A DNA stretch of 64,000 bases. It comes from Terebella lapidaria (lineage: Eukaryota; Annelida; Polychaeta; Terebellida; Terebellidae). The notes below the pieces were generated by a model. The model was not told the origin of the DNA and did no database searches. It worked only from the letters and a program-made list of their open reading frames with translations. Numbering within the stretch: the first letter of the stretch is position 1; each line of letters opens with the position of its first letter. The stretch lies in NCBI GenBank assembly GCA_949152475.1, contig OX424562.1:39604157-39668156 (forward strand), written 5' to 3'. Positions 12,693 through 24,890 of the stretch are shown one piece after another. The position numbers and the translations under genes were made by a program.

Positions 12693-13319
12693 AATATCTC
12701 GACAATGATTACTTATAATTCGATAATATCGACTCAGTATATCTTATTAAAACTAGAGATGGGCGGAATAAAATAGTTGATAAAGTATTTTGGATGGTTG
12801 ATGAAGCGTATTGGAATTCGTAACAGCATAACTCGTCCGTTTTGAGGTCATTTGTGTCACACTAAATCATATTTTCAAAGAATAATCAGGTGTTAAGTGT
12901 GAAAATGTCGAGATCTACATATATTGATCTCTATGAATGATGAACTGATGTGACTTACAGTGATGTGAAAATGAACGCCATCACGAATAAGTGAAAATGG
13001 GGGGAAAAACTTGACTTTTGACACGTTGAGATAACACAACGAAGAACTGACAGAGACAAATTCAGGTCGGATTTCCGTCATGTTAGTTCTTAATCAATCG
13101 CATTTCCTGGGTGCATTGAAATGACGACTCACTTTGACGTTCAAATAAAATGCGCGAGGTGAATGGAGAACATTGAAAGGACTCTATATGACAAGCCATA
13201 TAATGCAGCGTACTTTGTCAATCGGATGCAGGCATCAGATCTACGTGCATAGCACGAATTATATATTGTTTGCCGATCGATGCAAGACGTACATTCCTTA
13301 AAAACTATTTATTTATTAC

Positions 13320-14047
13320 TCTCTCCCCGTGGGGGGGGGGGGGCGAGGGTATTGCATTTGGGTCTGTCTCCCTGTTTGTTTCTCTGTCTGTCTGTCCTTC
13401 CGCGCGCATAACTCAGAAACAAATGGTCCTCCTCAAATTTGGTCAAAATTGGATGAAAACGTTTGCCGTGGCAATGGAAAAAGTGAAAATCACATAATTA
13501 ACTCCGGTTCTACTTGATAGTAATTTTTCCAACTATTTTTGTATTTTTCTTTGGCCAATTCCGGATCTTATGGTGTACGACCGATGGTCGTACGACGAAA
13601 ACTCTCCATGATCGCCCAATGTAAAAAAAGTTGGGGGTCACGATTTCAGTTATTTTTGGCCAGCGACGTTTCAGTGCAAATGTCTGCGCTCAAAACTCGA
13701 AGGCAAACAGTCCGATCGATCTGAAATTTATAAGGCTGGAGTGCTATGGTAGTGGCTCGGTCCCTTTCAAATTTTGCCAAAATCGGATGAAAACGGTTGC
13801 CATCTAAACGGAAAAATAAAATCACATAATCGGCTATAACTCCGGTTCTAATCAATATTAGTTTTTCAACCTATCTTTTTATTTTTCTTTGCCCAATCCT
13901 CGATCGTATGGCGTACAACCGATGGTCTTAAGACCAAAACTCTCAATTATCGCCCAAGGTCGAAAAATTGGGGGTCAAGATTTTATGACTTGTGAGTGTT
14001 CTGAGATTCAAGACCATATTGTGAAGCCAGTTAAACAGTTTTCGTTC
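13320..14047. repeat. Dispersed modular repeat, left half
   Basis: Starts at a G run (13329-13342) followed by gcgagggtattgcatttggg. It holds two diverged modules of about 330 bp. Each has taactccggttct, then a tttttgtatttttctttggc block, then a small palindrome around tacgaccgatggtcgtac, then atcgcccaa. Two more modules lie at 16595-17050, on the far side of the 364-bp array, so the array sits inside this element. No protein is recognised. Confidence 0.65.
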
Positions 14048-16494
14048 ATGAATGCAAGTATCAATCTGTTACCACCAATACAGTCAGATTTTGATGATGT
14101 CAATAACAAACGTAAAATACAACATTTTGCAATAGAAACAAAGCCCGACCAAATAGTTGATCCAAAGACACACTGGCGTCATCAGGGGCAGACAGTGTGT
14201 TAAATGTAGTTGTTTCTACTGTACACCTGGTGGAATTAGTATACAACTACCCAACAACCTATGAAAATAATTTAGAAATCCGAAACAAACCCCATGAAAC
14301 AGATATATGACAAGTACATAAGTACCTAATCACGAGCCCGAAGGCTACTGAGTTGATGGTATCCTCGGGGACAGATTTAACGTCCGCCAGCAGTGACACC
14401 GACTCAGTGGTATGAATGTAAGTATCAATCTGTTACCACCAATACAGTCAGATTTTGATGATGCCAATAACAAACGTAAAATACAACATTTTGCAATAGA
14501 AACAAAGCCCGACCAAATAGTTTATCCAAAGACACACTGGTGTCATCAGGGGCAGACAGTGTGTTAAATGTAGTTGTTTCTACTGTACACCTGGTGGAAT
14601 TAGTGTACAACTGCCCAACAACCTATGAAAATAATTTAGAAATCCGAAACAAACCCCATGAAACAGATATATGACAAGTACATAAGTACCTAATCACAAT
14701 CCCGAAGGCTACTGAGTTGATGGTATCCTCGGGGACAGATTTAACGTCCGCCAGCAGTGACACCGACTCAGTGGTATGAATGTAAGTATCAATCTGTTAC
14801 CACCAATACAGTCAGATTTTGATGATGCCAATAACAAACGTAAAATACAACATTTTGCAATAGAAACAAAGCCCGACCAAATAGTTTATCCAAAGACACA
14901 CTGGCGTCATCAGGGGCAGACAGTGTGTTAAATGTAGTTGTTTCTACTGTACACCTGGTGGAATTAGTGTACAACTGCCCAACAACCTATGAAAATAATT
15001 TAGAAATCCGAAACAAACCCCATGAAACAGATATATGACAAGTACATAAGTACCTTATCACGAGCCCGAAGGCTACTGAGTTGATGGTATCCTCGGGGAC
15101 AGATTTAACGTCCGCCAGCAGTGACACCGACTCAGTGGTATGAATGTAAGTATCAATCTGTTACCACCAATACAGTCAGATTTTGATGATGCCAATAACA
15201 AACGTAAAATACAACATTTTGCAATAGAAACAAAGCCCGACCAAATAGTTTATCCAAAGACACACTGGCGTCATCAGGGGCAGAAAGTGTGTTAAATGTA
15301 GTTGTTTCTACTGTACACCTGGTGGAATTAGTATACAACTGCCCAACAACCTATGAAAACAATTTAGAAATCCGAAACAAACCCCATGAAACAGATATAT
15401 GACAAGTACATAAGTACCTAATCACGAGCCCGAAGGCTACTGAGTTGATGGTATCCTCGGGGACAGATTTAACGTCCGCCAGCAGTGACACCGACTCAGT
15501 GGTATGAATGTAAGTATCAATCTGTTACCACCAATACAGTCAGATTTTGATGATGCCAATAACAAACGTAAAATACAACATTTTGCAATAGAAACAAAGC
15601 CCGACCAAATAGTTTATCCAAAGACACACTGGCGTCATCAGGGCAGAAAGTGTGTTAAATGTAGTTGTTCCTACTGTACACCTGGTGGAATTAGTGTACA
15701 ACTACCCAACAACCTATGAAAATAATTTAGAAATCCGAAACAAACCCCATGAAACAGATATATGACAAGTACATAAGTACCTAATCACAATCCCGAAGGC
15801 TACTGAGTTGATGGTATCCTCGGGGACAGATTTAACGTCCGCCAGCAGTGACACCGACTCAGTGGTATGAATGTAAGTATCAATCTGTTACCACCAATAC
15901 AGTCAGATTTTGATGATGCCAATAACAAACGTAAAATACAACATTTTGCAATAGAAACAAAGCCCGACCAAATAGTTTATCCAAAGACACACTGGCGTCA
16001 TCAGGGCAGAAAGTGTGTTAAATGTAGTTGTTTCTACTGTACACCTGGTGGAATTAGTATACAACTGCCCAACAACCTATGAAAACAATTTAGAAATCCG
16101 AAACAAACCCCATGAAACAGATATATGACAAGTACATAAGTACCTAATCACGAGCCCGAAGGCTACTGAGTTGATGGTATCCTCGGGGACAGATTTAACG
16201 TCCGCCAGCAGTGACACCGACTCAGTGGTATGAATGTAAGTATCAATCTGTTACCACCAATACAGTCAGATTTTGATGATGCCAATAACAAACGTAAAAT
16301 ACAACATTTTGCAATAGAAACAAAGCCCGACCAAATAGTTTATCCAAAAGACACACTGGCGTCATCAGGGGCAGACAGTGTGTTAAATGTAGTTGTTTCT
16401 ACTGTACACCTGGTGGAATTAGTATACAACTGCCCAACAACCTATGAAAATAATTTAGAAATCCGAAACAAACCCCATGAATCAGATATATGAC
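14048..16494 (+). repeat. Tandem array of a 364-bp unit, seven copies
   Basis: Unit starts (atgaatgtaagtatcaatct) lie at 14048 (diverged), 14412, 14776, 15140, 15504, 15867 and 16230. The spacing is 364, 364, 364, 364, 363 and 363. The inner units are nearly identical, so amplification was recent. Each unit holds a plus frame of 71-87 codons and a minus frame of 61 codons. One-base indels (a missing g at about 15642 and 16005, an extra a at about 16349) change the frame between units, so present-day coding is unlikely. Single or paired copies lie at 8220, 10660, about 24400 and 48290. Confidence 0.9.
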
Positions 16495-17125
16495 AAGTAC
16501 ATATATGTGCCTTGATAATAGAAACATTACAGTGAAAGTCTACAGCTCAATATTGAACTATGAGGTCAAGGTCACAGAAGAGGTCAAAATCGAAAAGTTG
16601 CAATAACTCAGTTTATATTCATGATTAATTTTCCCTAATAATTTTGTATTTTTCTGTGGTCAATTCTCCATCATTTGCTATATGAGCAATTGTCGTACGA
16701 TCAAAATTCCCCATTATCGCCCAAGGTCGAGAATGTAAAGGTAATCAGCTGAAATTACCGATTCATAATATTACAAGTAGTAATAATTCAGAAACCACTG
16801 TAGATATTCAATAGAATAGTTTACGCAGTATAAATCTGGGTGAGCCTGCAAAGTTTAGAAAGTCAGTGTCAAGAATTCATGTCATGGTCGAGAATGTGGA
16901 CAAAACAGAGAAATCGCAGGAACTCTACTTTTATTAATGATTAATTCTCCTATATTTTTGTATTTTTCTATGGCTTATTACCGACCATTTGATATATTAC
17001 CAATTGTCGTATGACCAAAATCCCCGATTATCGCCCACGTTGAAAATACAAAAGTTATCTTATATCACTTTTATTTTAGTGACTAAATCTGAAGGGCGAG
17101 GGTCTGCAATCTCTTGTCTCGTTTA
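16495..17125. repeat. Dispersed modular repeat, right half
   Basis: Two further modules (about 16595-16735 and 16915-17050) with the same order of words as in 13320-14047 (tttgtatttttct, caattgtcgta, attatcgccca). The block ends at about 17125, where the duplicated backbone resumes (acgtcggatcaacacctaat, matching 22548). Confidence 0.6.
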
Positions 17126-17906
17126 ACGTCGGATCAACACCTAATATAGAGCATTATTTTATACTATAAAGCAACATACATCATCGTTAAATATTCCTGC
17201 ACAGATATGCTTAAAAGGATGTCATAAATATTTCCCATAGTATTTTTTGAGAGCAAAGCCTGTGCGCAACTGGATTACTAGTATTGAGTTACATGTATAT
17301 TGAACTTTTCTGCGCACTACGAACAATGGATTGATGATTAATTGATTTTTATTTACATAAATAATGTAAATATAAGACAATACAAAAATTGTAAATACAT
17401 TGTAAAATATATTTGTAAAACATAAACATGAAACATAATACAGTGAATACACAGGGTAAGACAAAAAGCGAAAGGACACTTGTTTCTATTGTGGTCCAAT
17501 CTATCTATTGAGACGCACTGAAAGTAATGAATACATCAACTCAAGACGTGCATCTCAAACCGACTGTTCTTCTTCATTTCCACTATGGGATAAAACAAAA
17601 AACGGTTTTATGCACACACAACTAAGATGTTCGTATCCAAATTGACCCGGCATATCCAGTTCTCCATTGAATCATTATGTTGTTCGCAATGTCTTTTGTG
17701 TTTCAAGGATGGATATTTCCCGCCCTTTTGGATGGCATTTCCCCGTTTGTTTTTATATTAGTGCTACCCTTGTATTCTACGTTTTAGCTCTCATCGGGAC
17801 ACATAACAAGACTAGTTATGGATACTTTTGTTCCAATATGACAGTTTGTCAATAAAGTTCCCATACTGAATGCAAGTTCATACAATTAACGACAGCATCT
17901 TTTATG

Positions 17907-18822
17907 TGTTAGGTGCCGATTGATTCTGTAATACTGTTCCCCAACCGCCCTCGGCACGGGGATAGGGAATGCATGTGTTTTTCTTTTGCAGGTTCACTGA
18001 AGCGGAACTCTGGAGGCCCGTGGACTCGTTTTGTCCACCAGACGGCACTCTGAAGCACCCGTCTTTGTAATAACCGATTCTCTGGTCCCCTGAATCAGGG
18101 GACAGTGTCAATGCGCGGTAACAAAATAGTCCGTATTAATGCGCGTTTTGTAAACACGAGCACGTGCTTTCTTGTTTTGCATGGGTCGACCCAGGGCTGG
18201 CCAGGGGTCGACCCGACAGTCATGACTCAGCCATGGATTTTTCAGAGGCACTAAAGATTGCCACGGACACCGCTACTGGAGTTATTCTATCACAATCTCT
18301 TAAAAAATTGTATAGTTTTCGACAATATGTCCTGTCAGTAACAAAATATCCCAAACATTTAAATTTATTTCGATTCATAGAGGCATCCATGTTGGAACTA
18401 TTTCGGTATCCCAGAATGCAAAGGACGAATTGTGTGAAAGACGGGTGCTGGAGCGCCGCCTTTCGTGAAAACGCCGTGGACTGAGCGGCACTCTCCCCAG
18501 GCTAGAGGAGAAGCATTCAGGCAGCCACCGACGACACACGCTCTCGAATTGTCTAGAACTTCGACGCACGTGCTTTTGGACATATAACTTTGTTCTCGTT
18601 TTTCCAAATTTACCCGGGAGGGTATTTCGGCTATTAGCGCGGGTAAGGTATTCTTATTTGTATATTCCAAATTGTTTCTCTGTACTGTAAATTCCAGTTT
18701 GTAACTTTGTAAATATGGGTCCGTAGTTAATAAACACTCTAAAACTTACAACGGAGTTTGTCTTTGTGTGAACATACGGAATGAATGTGTGACTCAGATC
18801 CAGACGAAGTTACTACGTAACA
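17907..18822 (+). mobile_element. LTR-retrotransposon 5' LTR (916 bp)
   Basis: Begins tgttaggtgcc and ends ctacgtaaca, the usual TG...CA boundaries. A polyadenylation-type ttaataaac lies at about 18727. It is flanked on the left by tatg (17903-17906). An internal region starting aatttggtggagaatccggg follows directly and contains TGG suited to a tRNA 3' end (primer binding site). The family cannot be assigned because no coding part is left. A 106-codon frame inside the LTR is judged to be chance. Confidence 0.8.
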
Positions 18823-19077
18823 AATTTGGTGGAGAATCCGGGTAAGAAGACTAGTTCCTTGGATCTTTGTTCACATTCACTCTTTGTGTCACACAGAGAT
18901 AGATTCTTTAATACACAACTTTAAACAAAACAATGTACATATAACCTGTATCGCTCAAGAATTGAATTCATATACCATTAATAAACACTCTAAAACTTAC
19001 AACGGAGTTTGTCTTTGTGTGAACATACGGAATGAATGTGTGACTCAGATCCAGACGAAGTTACTACGTAACATATG
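18823..19077 (+). mobile_element. Internal remnant and truncated 3' LTR
   Basis: Only about 155 bp of internal sequence (18823-18977) remain, starting with the primer-binding-site region. Then the last 96 bp of the LTR repeat (18978-19073 matches 18727-18822). The right target copy tatg is 19074-19077. The paralogous site at 23316-23319 has a single tatg and no element. The gag-pol region and about 820 bp of the 3' LTR were lost after insertion, with the two LTR junctions sharing ttaataaac. Confidence 0.8.
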
Positions 19078-21114
19078 ACATGGTAGTTTTCTGCATCCCC
19101 ATTCACCATTTAAAGGATTGCCAATTAATACCATGGATAGGTTGCCATTCTATGTTCCCCGATGGTGATTATCTATTATCGCAGATAAGGACCATCCTGT
19201 GAGTGAGAACTATACTGAACTAGTATTTATAAAGGGAATTCACAGTATTGCTTCATTTTTGTTTCAGGTTTTCACTGATTGAATGAAAACCACTGGTTAT
19301 TCTTTCAACCCTGAGGCACTATTGTCATTACTCAATCTATAGTTCAGTTTTAGATAGCATAGCAAATGTTGTTCATAGTCTAATTTCAACTTGTCTACTC
19401 GTGGTTTTGGTACGGCGTATTACCATGGCACTCGGAACCCTCCTCCTATCCAACAGCATTTTCCAAACAAATTTATACTTCTATCTGTTGGGACAGAAAT
19501 ATTTCAGATGAAAACTGTAACTCCAAATTGAACTTTGAATGGTGTGCTTATCTTTACGAATTCGGAAGAATATATGTACACCCTTTTTCTCTGTGCAACC
19601 GAACCGAAAGAGCTGTGCTGTTCTATTCGTAATGTAATGTTTATTACATTATCCATTATCGTAAAATATCTTCCACTTTAAATTCATGCAAATGCACATA
19701 TCGATTCCACCAACGGTTCTTAATGAATCGGCAGTCTGTAAAGTGAGTAATGTACTTTGAAGGACGAGATTATTTTTTCAATCAAACATTAATGCTCGAT
19801 CATCATTTATATCCTTTCATTCAATACCAAAATGACATGACATTTTGGGAACTTCGTGCAATTCAGGCCTTCAAACGTCAGACAAGCATGTATGTTGAAT
19901 GAGTTATCCACATAATGAGGGAATGTGAATTCGGTAAATTCAGCCCCCCCCCCCATACATGGGCTGAATGCTTCATTGAATACTTCACTTTCACATGAAT
20001 ACGAATATGAATATATATTTTTCAAATGTATTTGAATACGAATACCTATGGAAATATTCATGTATACATTCACGAATACTTTTACCATAAATCTTCTGCC
20101 AATCACAAGCCCAAAGGCTATTAAGTTGATGGTGTGGTGTAATTGAAGTAATATGAAATAATATATGGCGTCATTTTTGTAGACTTCAGGACAAAATTGG
20201 TGAGTGGTGACCGAAAGAATATAGTATCCTAACTTAATTCCCAACTCGATTCAACGACTTAATATCTCAACAATACCGACTTATTACTCGATAATATCGA
20301 CTCAGTATCTCTTAATAAAACTAGAAATGAGCGGGATAAAATATTTGATAAAGTATTTTGAATGTTCGAGGATGAAGCATGACATATGCGTATTGAAATT
20401 CGTAACAGCATAATTCGTCCATTTTGAGTTCCTTCATGTCACAGTACATCACATATTCACAGAATAATCAAGTGTTAAATGTCAATATATCTACATATAA
20501 TGATCTCTATGAGTGATGAACTAATGTGACTATCTGCGATGCGGAAATGAACGCCACCACGAATAAGTGAAAATGTGGAAAAACTCGACTTTCGACATGT
20601 TGAGATAACACAACGAAGAACTGACAGAGACTAATTTAGGTCGGATTTCCGTCATGTTAATTCTAAATCAATCGCATTTCCTGGGTGCATTGAAATGACG
20701 ACTCACTTTGACGTTCAAATGAAATGCGCGAGGTGAATGGAGAACATTGAAAGGACTCCATATGACAAGCCATATAATGCAGCGTACTTTATCATGTATC
20801 GGCAAGACATTACTCAAAAGCAAAATACAAAAACTGAATGACAAGAAGTGCATTTTAACTGCAACATGAAACACGCTTTGGAAAATGTTCCGCGATATGA
20901 ACATTTTGCAGTCATTTTTTTCAGCTGTGACATGCCGTGAGTTGTTAAGAGGTCACCAAAGCATTTACGCTCTCTGACCAAAGAAACACCGTCAACTATG
21001 GACGCCGGTGAGAGATGCGACAAGTCACTTGCGATAATTGACAAGCGAGATGCGATATGTGACATATAAGATAAGATAGTGTTTATTGCATGCCACCTGG
21101 GCACATATACAATA

Positions 21115-21140
21115 TACATACATACATACATACATACATA
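21115..21140. repeat. (CATA)n microsatellite
   Basis: Tandem tacatacata repeats followed by cacacaca. Confidence 0.9.
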
Positions 21141-21782
21141 CACACACAAATACACTGTCAAACAGACACTTAAAACGGATAAAAAACAGTACACAAATCA
21201 GTCTCACTAGGTTGCAAAGAAATATAGATTTTGATACCATCTGGACCACAGGTCACCATCAGTTACTGACAAATTACTGTTAAGTGCTTGTATTACATAT
21301 AAACTAGGGGCGAAACGAAAAATTGTCTCGTGTATATGATCTATTGTGTGATCGATTCAAGTTGCATTTTGTAATGTTTGCCGTCTGTAACGTTAGCTTG
21401 CATGTCGCAGGTTGCAAGTTATAGCTCACATGTCACAGGTCGCATTTCGTAATGGGCAGTCCCTAGAAACATCCTGTGAACAATATTTCTCCTGATCTCA
21501 CATTCAGCTGGCTGGGTGTCTGCGATATTCACATGGCTCTGACTATGATACTGATAGTATCCCTCAGATTTGACCACTTATACTGAACTTGTAAATTTCG
21601 CCCATGGATTCGGTCTTGGAATTGGAATTTGTCTGTTAGTCGGTATCCATTTGTGCCTTTTCTCCCTCTGGCATGTAGCTCCGGCTCCACAAAGTGCACT
21701 CTTTTTCGGCAGTATTTGTTTCAATCCGTCCAGGCACACGAACACTTTGTAGCCACTTCAGTTCCTGCATATATACATTTAT

Positions 21783-22336
21783 CTTAAAGCAGCTGACTTC
21801 GAAAGCAGTCAATATTTTCTTAAAACTATATTTCATACTAAACATGCTAAACTAACTGAATTAAACATACTCACATCAAATGTAATAAAAATAACCAGTC
21901 CTCAGGGAAATTTTTCTCATTTGAACAGGCGGTTCTCGCGTAAATACATGAACTGTATCCATCACACGCAGATGTAAACAAAGGATAGAAGTGCCAGATA
22001 GACTAACAATTCCACGCATATCATGGTATATCACTTATCTTCTCACAACTACACTATATATGCACATACGAACTGGAAAATGTACTCGATGTGGACTTTT
22101 AAGTGCGATTTGAGCGTTTGTTTACATTCGGGTTTGATGGATACACTTCGTTTGTTTGTTTACAAAACCGGTACAAAATGGGCACTAAAACGGATGAAAA
22201 GACAACTCAGATGGACTGTAATCGTCAAAATCATTGAGCACACTTTTTGTTATATTGCATTAGATGTGTTTAACAAAAAAATGGTTTTGAAAAGAATATT
22301 GCATACATTCGAAGGCAGCAGCTTTAAATATATTTG
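21783..22336. repeat. Foldback element, copy 2
   Basis: Imperfect palindrome: ttaaagcagctgacttcgaa at the left end against ttcgaaggcagcagctttaa at the right end, and gaactgtatccatcacacgc against the complement of ttcgggtttgatggatacac. It is the second copy of the element at 1620-2172. Confidence 0.65.
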
Positions 22337-22446
22337 TACACAAGTTATATATTAGATGTCTATTTTATAGTTAAAACGTGATAGTTTTTAGAAAAAATAC
22401 TCTTTAGCAAAATTGATCACAGAAATTGACGAATTGAAAGAAAAAA

Positions 22447-23530
22447 ATCAATCGGATGCATGCATCAGATCTACGTGCATAGTACGAAATATATATTGTT
22501 TGCCGATCAATCCAAGACATATTTCTTATATAAGATTTATTTATTTAATGTCAGATCAACACCTTATGTTGAGCATTATTTAATACTTTAAAGCAACATA
22601 CATCATCGTTAAATATTTCTGCACAAATATTAAAGGGATGTCATAAGTATTTCCTATTTTTGAGAGCAAAGCCTGTGTGCAATCGGACTACTAGTATTGA
22701 GTTACAGTGGTCCCTGTAAGATAAGACACCTCCGAAATAAGACTTCCCTGTCTGTAAAGACTTTTTTGTATTCCCCAAAGATCAATTTAACATGTAAATG
22801 AACCTTTGAAATAAGACTTCCTGTAAGATAAGACCTCATTTTCTCTGCAAAAGGTGAGGTCTTATCTTACAGGGACCACTGTACATGTATATTGGAGTTT
22901 GCTGCGCACTACGAACAATATATCTGTTGAGACGCACTGAAATACTCTTCTCGCAACTCAAGACGTGCATCTCATACCGACTGTTCTTCTTCCACTATGT
23001 GATCAAACAATAAACTGTTTTATGCACACACAACTAAGATGTTTGTATCCAAATTGACCCGGTGTATCCGGTCCTCAATTGAATCATTATATTGTTCGCA
23101 ATGTCTTGTGTGTTTCAAGGATGGATATTTCCCGCCCTTTTGTGATAGTATTTCCCCGTTTGTTTTTGTATTAGTGCTGCTGTTGTATTCTACGTTTTAG
23201 CTCTCATCGGGACACATAACAAGAATAGTTATGGATACTTTTGTTCCGATATGACAGTTTGTCAATGGAGTTCACATACTGAATGCAGGTCCATACAATT
23301 AACGACAGCATCTTTTATGACATGGTAGTTTTCTGCATCCCCGTTCACCATTGAAAGGATTGCCAATTAATACCATGGATAGGTTGCCATTCTACGTTCC
23401 CCGATGGTGATTATCTATTATCGCAGACTAGGACCATCCTGTGAGCGAGTTCTATACTTGACTAATAGTTATAAAGGGAATTCACACATGATTGCTTCAT
23501 GTTTTTTCCAGTTTTCACTAATTGAATGAC
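22447..23530. repeat. Segmental duplication copy 2, last part
   Basis: Matches 13215-13318 and then 17126-17906 plus 19074-19330 of copy 1. It carries the empty site of the 17907 LTR element (tatg at 23316-23319) and its own MITE at 22705. Confidence 0.75.
22703..22883. mobile_element. mariner-type MITE (177 bp), TA target
   Basis: The element at 22705-22881 has inverted ends cagtggtccctgtaagataa and its complement, flanked by TA on both sides (22703-22704, 22882-22883). Copy 1 has the intact empty site, gagttacatgtatattg, at about 17286-17302. TA duplication with CAGTG-type ends is the hallmark of Tc1/mariner derivatives. It has no coding capacity. Confidence 0.9.
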
Positions 23531-23559
23531 AATTCGGATCTTGTGGATATTTCCCGCCC

Positions 23560-24210
23560 TTAAGCGGGCCCCAGATGCTGAAGGTTTATGCATCCCCAAT
23601 GGTGTGTTCTAGGGCTCTCCTTGGACCAATTTCATGGCCTTGGAGAGTTTATGAATGCCTAATCTGGGGTGGTTCGAGGGTTCTGAAGGAGGGCCAAGAT
23701 ATGAAATGTTGCGAAGTGAGTTGGCGAAGGCCTAGGGTCTGAGGCTCGCTTAAGGGTCCCAGAAGCTAAAAGGATCTGCATGCCCAGTTTTTTCTAGGTT
23801 TCCTTTGGTCCATTCCCCTAAGAGTTTTTGCATGGCTAATTCGGAAAAGATTTGATACTTGAGGGAAGGCCCATTTGTGAAATGTTACTAAGCCAAGTGA
23901 AGCACGCCCCTGTCGGCAGGGGGTCTGGGGCCCTTGAGCGGGCCCCAGAAGCTGGCGGTATTTGCGTGCCTAATACAGAATCCCAGAGTTCTCCTGGGTC
24001 TAACTATCAAGCATGACTTAACACCCATAAATGCATGATCACTGTAGTTGAAACAAAATATTACATAAAATATCACTTGGTTTTGGACCCCATCAATGCT
24101 CTCAAATCATTTATAGAAGGTGGAGGGCATGAAGTGCTTTCACTGAGAACAGGTGGGTTGGCTATAGAGTGAATACACTGCTCGTGACATGGGGCCCCAG
24201 AAGTTAAAGC
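23560..24210 (+). repeat. Degenerate tandem repeat of about 186 bp
   Basis: The landmark gcgggccccagaagct recurs in altered form near 23565, 23752, 23937 and 24188, with gtttatgcat or atttgcgtgcc words following. The units are strongly diverged. Confidence 0.5.
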
Positions 24211-24234
24211 TACTTCCCGGTTTAATTTATCTTG

Positions 24235-24320
24235 AAAACACTTCCTCCGCTCTCTTTTTCCCCTTTTTCTTCTTTTTTTATTCTTCTCTTTTTCCTTCTT
24301 TTTTTTGGGAGGGGGGGGGC
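24235..24320. repeat. Polypyrimidine tract with G run
   Basis: Long ctttttcccttttt-like strand asymmetry followed by ggggggggg. Low-complexity sequence. Confidence 0.8.
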
Positions 24321-24379
24321 AAGGGGCCTAAGCCCGCTCCTGGTACATATAAATACCCAATCGCACACCAAAAGGCGAC

Positions 24380-24890
24380 TGAGTTCATCGACAGATTTAC
24401 CATCCAACCAGCGGTGATACCGGCTCAGTGGTATGATAGTACGTATCAATCTATTACCGCCATCACAAGAGATTTCGATGATGCCAATAGTAAACGTAAA
24501 GGTCGAACGTAGGTCAATTCTTAGGCGTGGTATAACAATCTGTGATTGCAATACACGTTGAATTGGAGTGTATAAGATGTATGTAGCAACCTCTCGCCCA
24601 CAACACAACCCGATTTTGATGATCCCACTCCCCTCTCCCCCCCCCCCCCCCAAAAAAAAAAACCAATAAAATATTCATCTCAAAATACTGTAACTTGCGT
24701 TATCAGGGACAGACAGTGTGTGAAATATAGATGTTGATACTGAACATTTGGCTAAATTATTGAGGGTATATCATCAGCCGATCAAACAATTTTGATTTTG
24801 ACAATCAAGTTCATACATACCCAATCCCAAACTAAACGGTTATTAGTTGGGATTATGACGTGGAGATATTGACGACTTTGTGATCAAGTA
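24380..24890 (+). repeat. Degenerate copy of the 364-bp family
   Basis: The words ggctcagtggtatgatagta and atttcgatgatgccaatagt match the array unit. Downstream, gggacagacagtgtgtgaaa at about 24706 resumes the unit after a disruption that includes a C run and an A run (24638-24661). Confidence 0.6.

Larger units (their letters stand above)
8190..13318. repeat. Segmental duplication copy 1, first part
   Basis: Flanking and spacer sequence here recurs in the same order at 19350-20792 and then 22446 onward. Matches include 8941-9620 with 19395-19960, 10885-11056 with 20100-20266, and 12693-13205 with 20262-20790. The matches are collinear but diverged by substitutions and small indels. Copy 1 is longer because it holds insertions missing from copy 2: 8220-8936, a block around 9910-10890, and the LINE at 11057-12692. 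No host gene is recognised in the shared backbone. Confidence 0.75.
17126..20792. repeat. Segmental duplication: end of copy 1 and start of copy 2
   Basis: The stretch 17126-17906 and 19078-19330 matches 22548-23530 and completes copy 1. From about 19350 the sequence repeats the start of the block (tagatagcatagcaaatgtt) and runs to 20792 as copy 2. Divergence is moderate. The unit order is preserved, which indicates tandem duplication rather than scattered transposition. Confidence 0.7.
20793..22446. other. Insertion specific to duplication copy 2
   Basis: In copy 1 gcgtactttgtcaatcggatg is continuous (about 13211-13230). In copy 2 the two halves are separated by about 1.65 kb. This block holds a cata/catg microsatellite (21115-21140) and a foldback element (21783-22336). 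No gene is recognised in it. Confidence 0.6.

Noticed and set aside
18164..18484. 106-codon plus frame
   Set aside because: Lies entirely inside the LTR of a retrotransposon and has no known domain.
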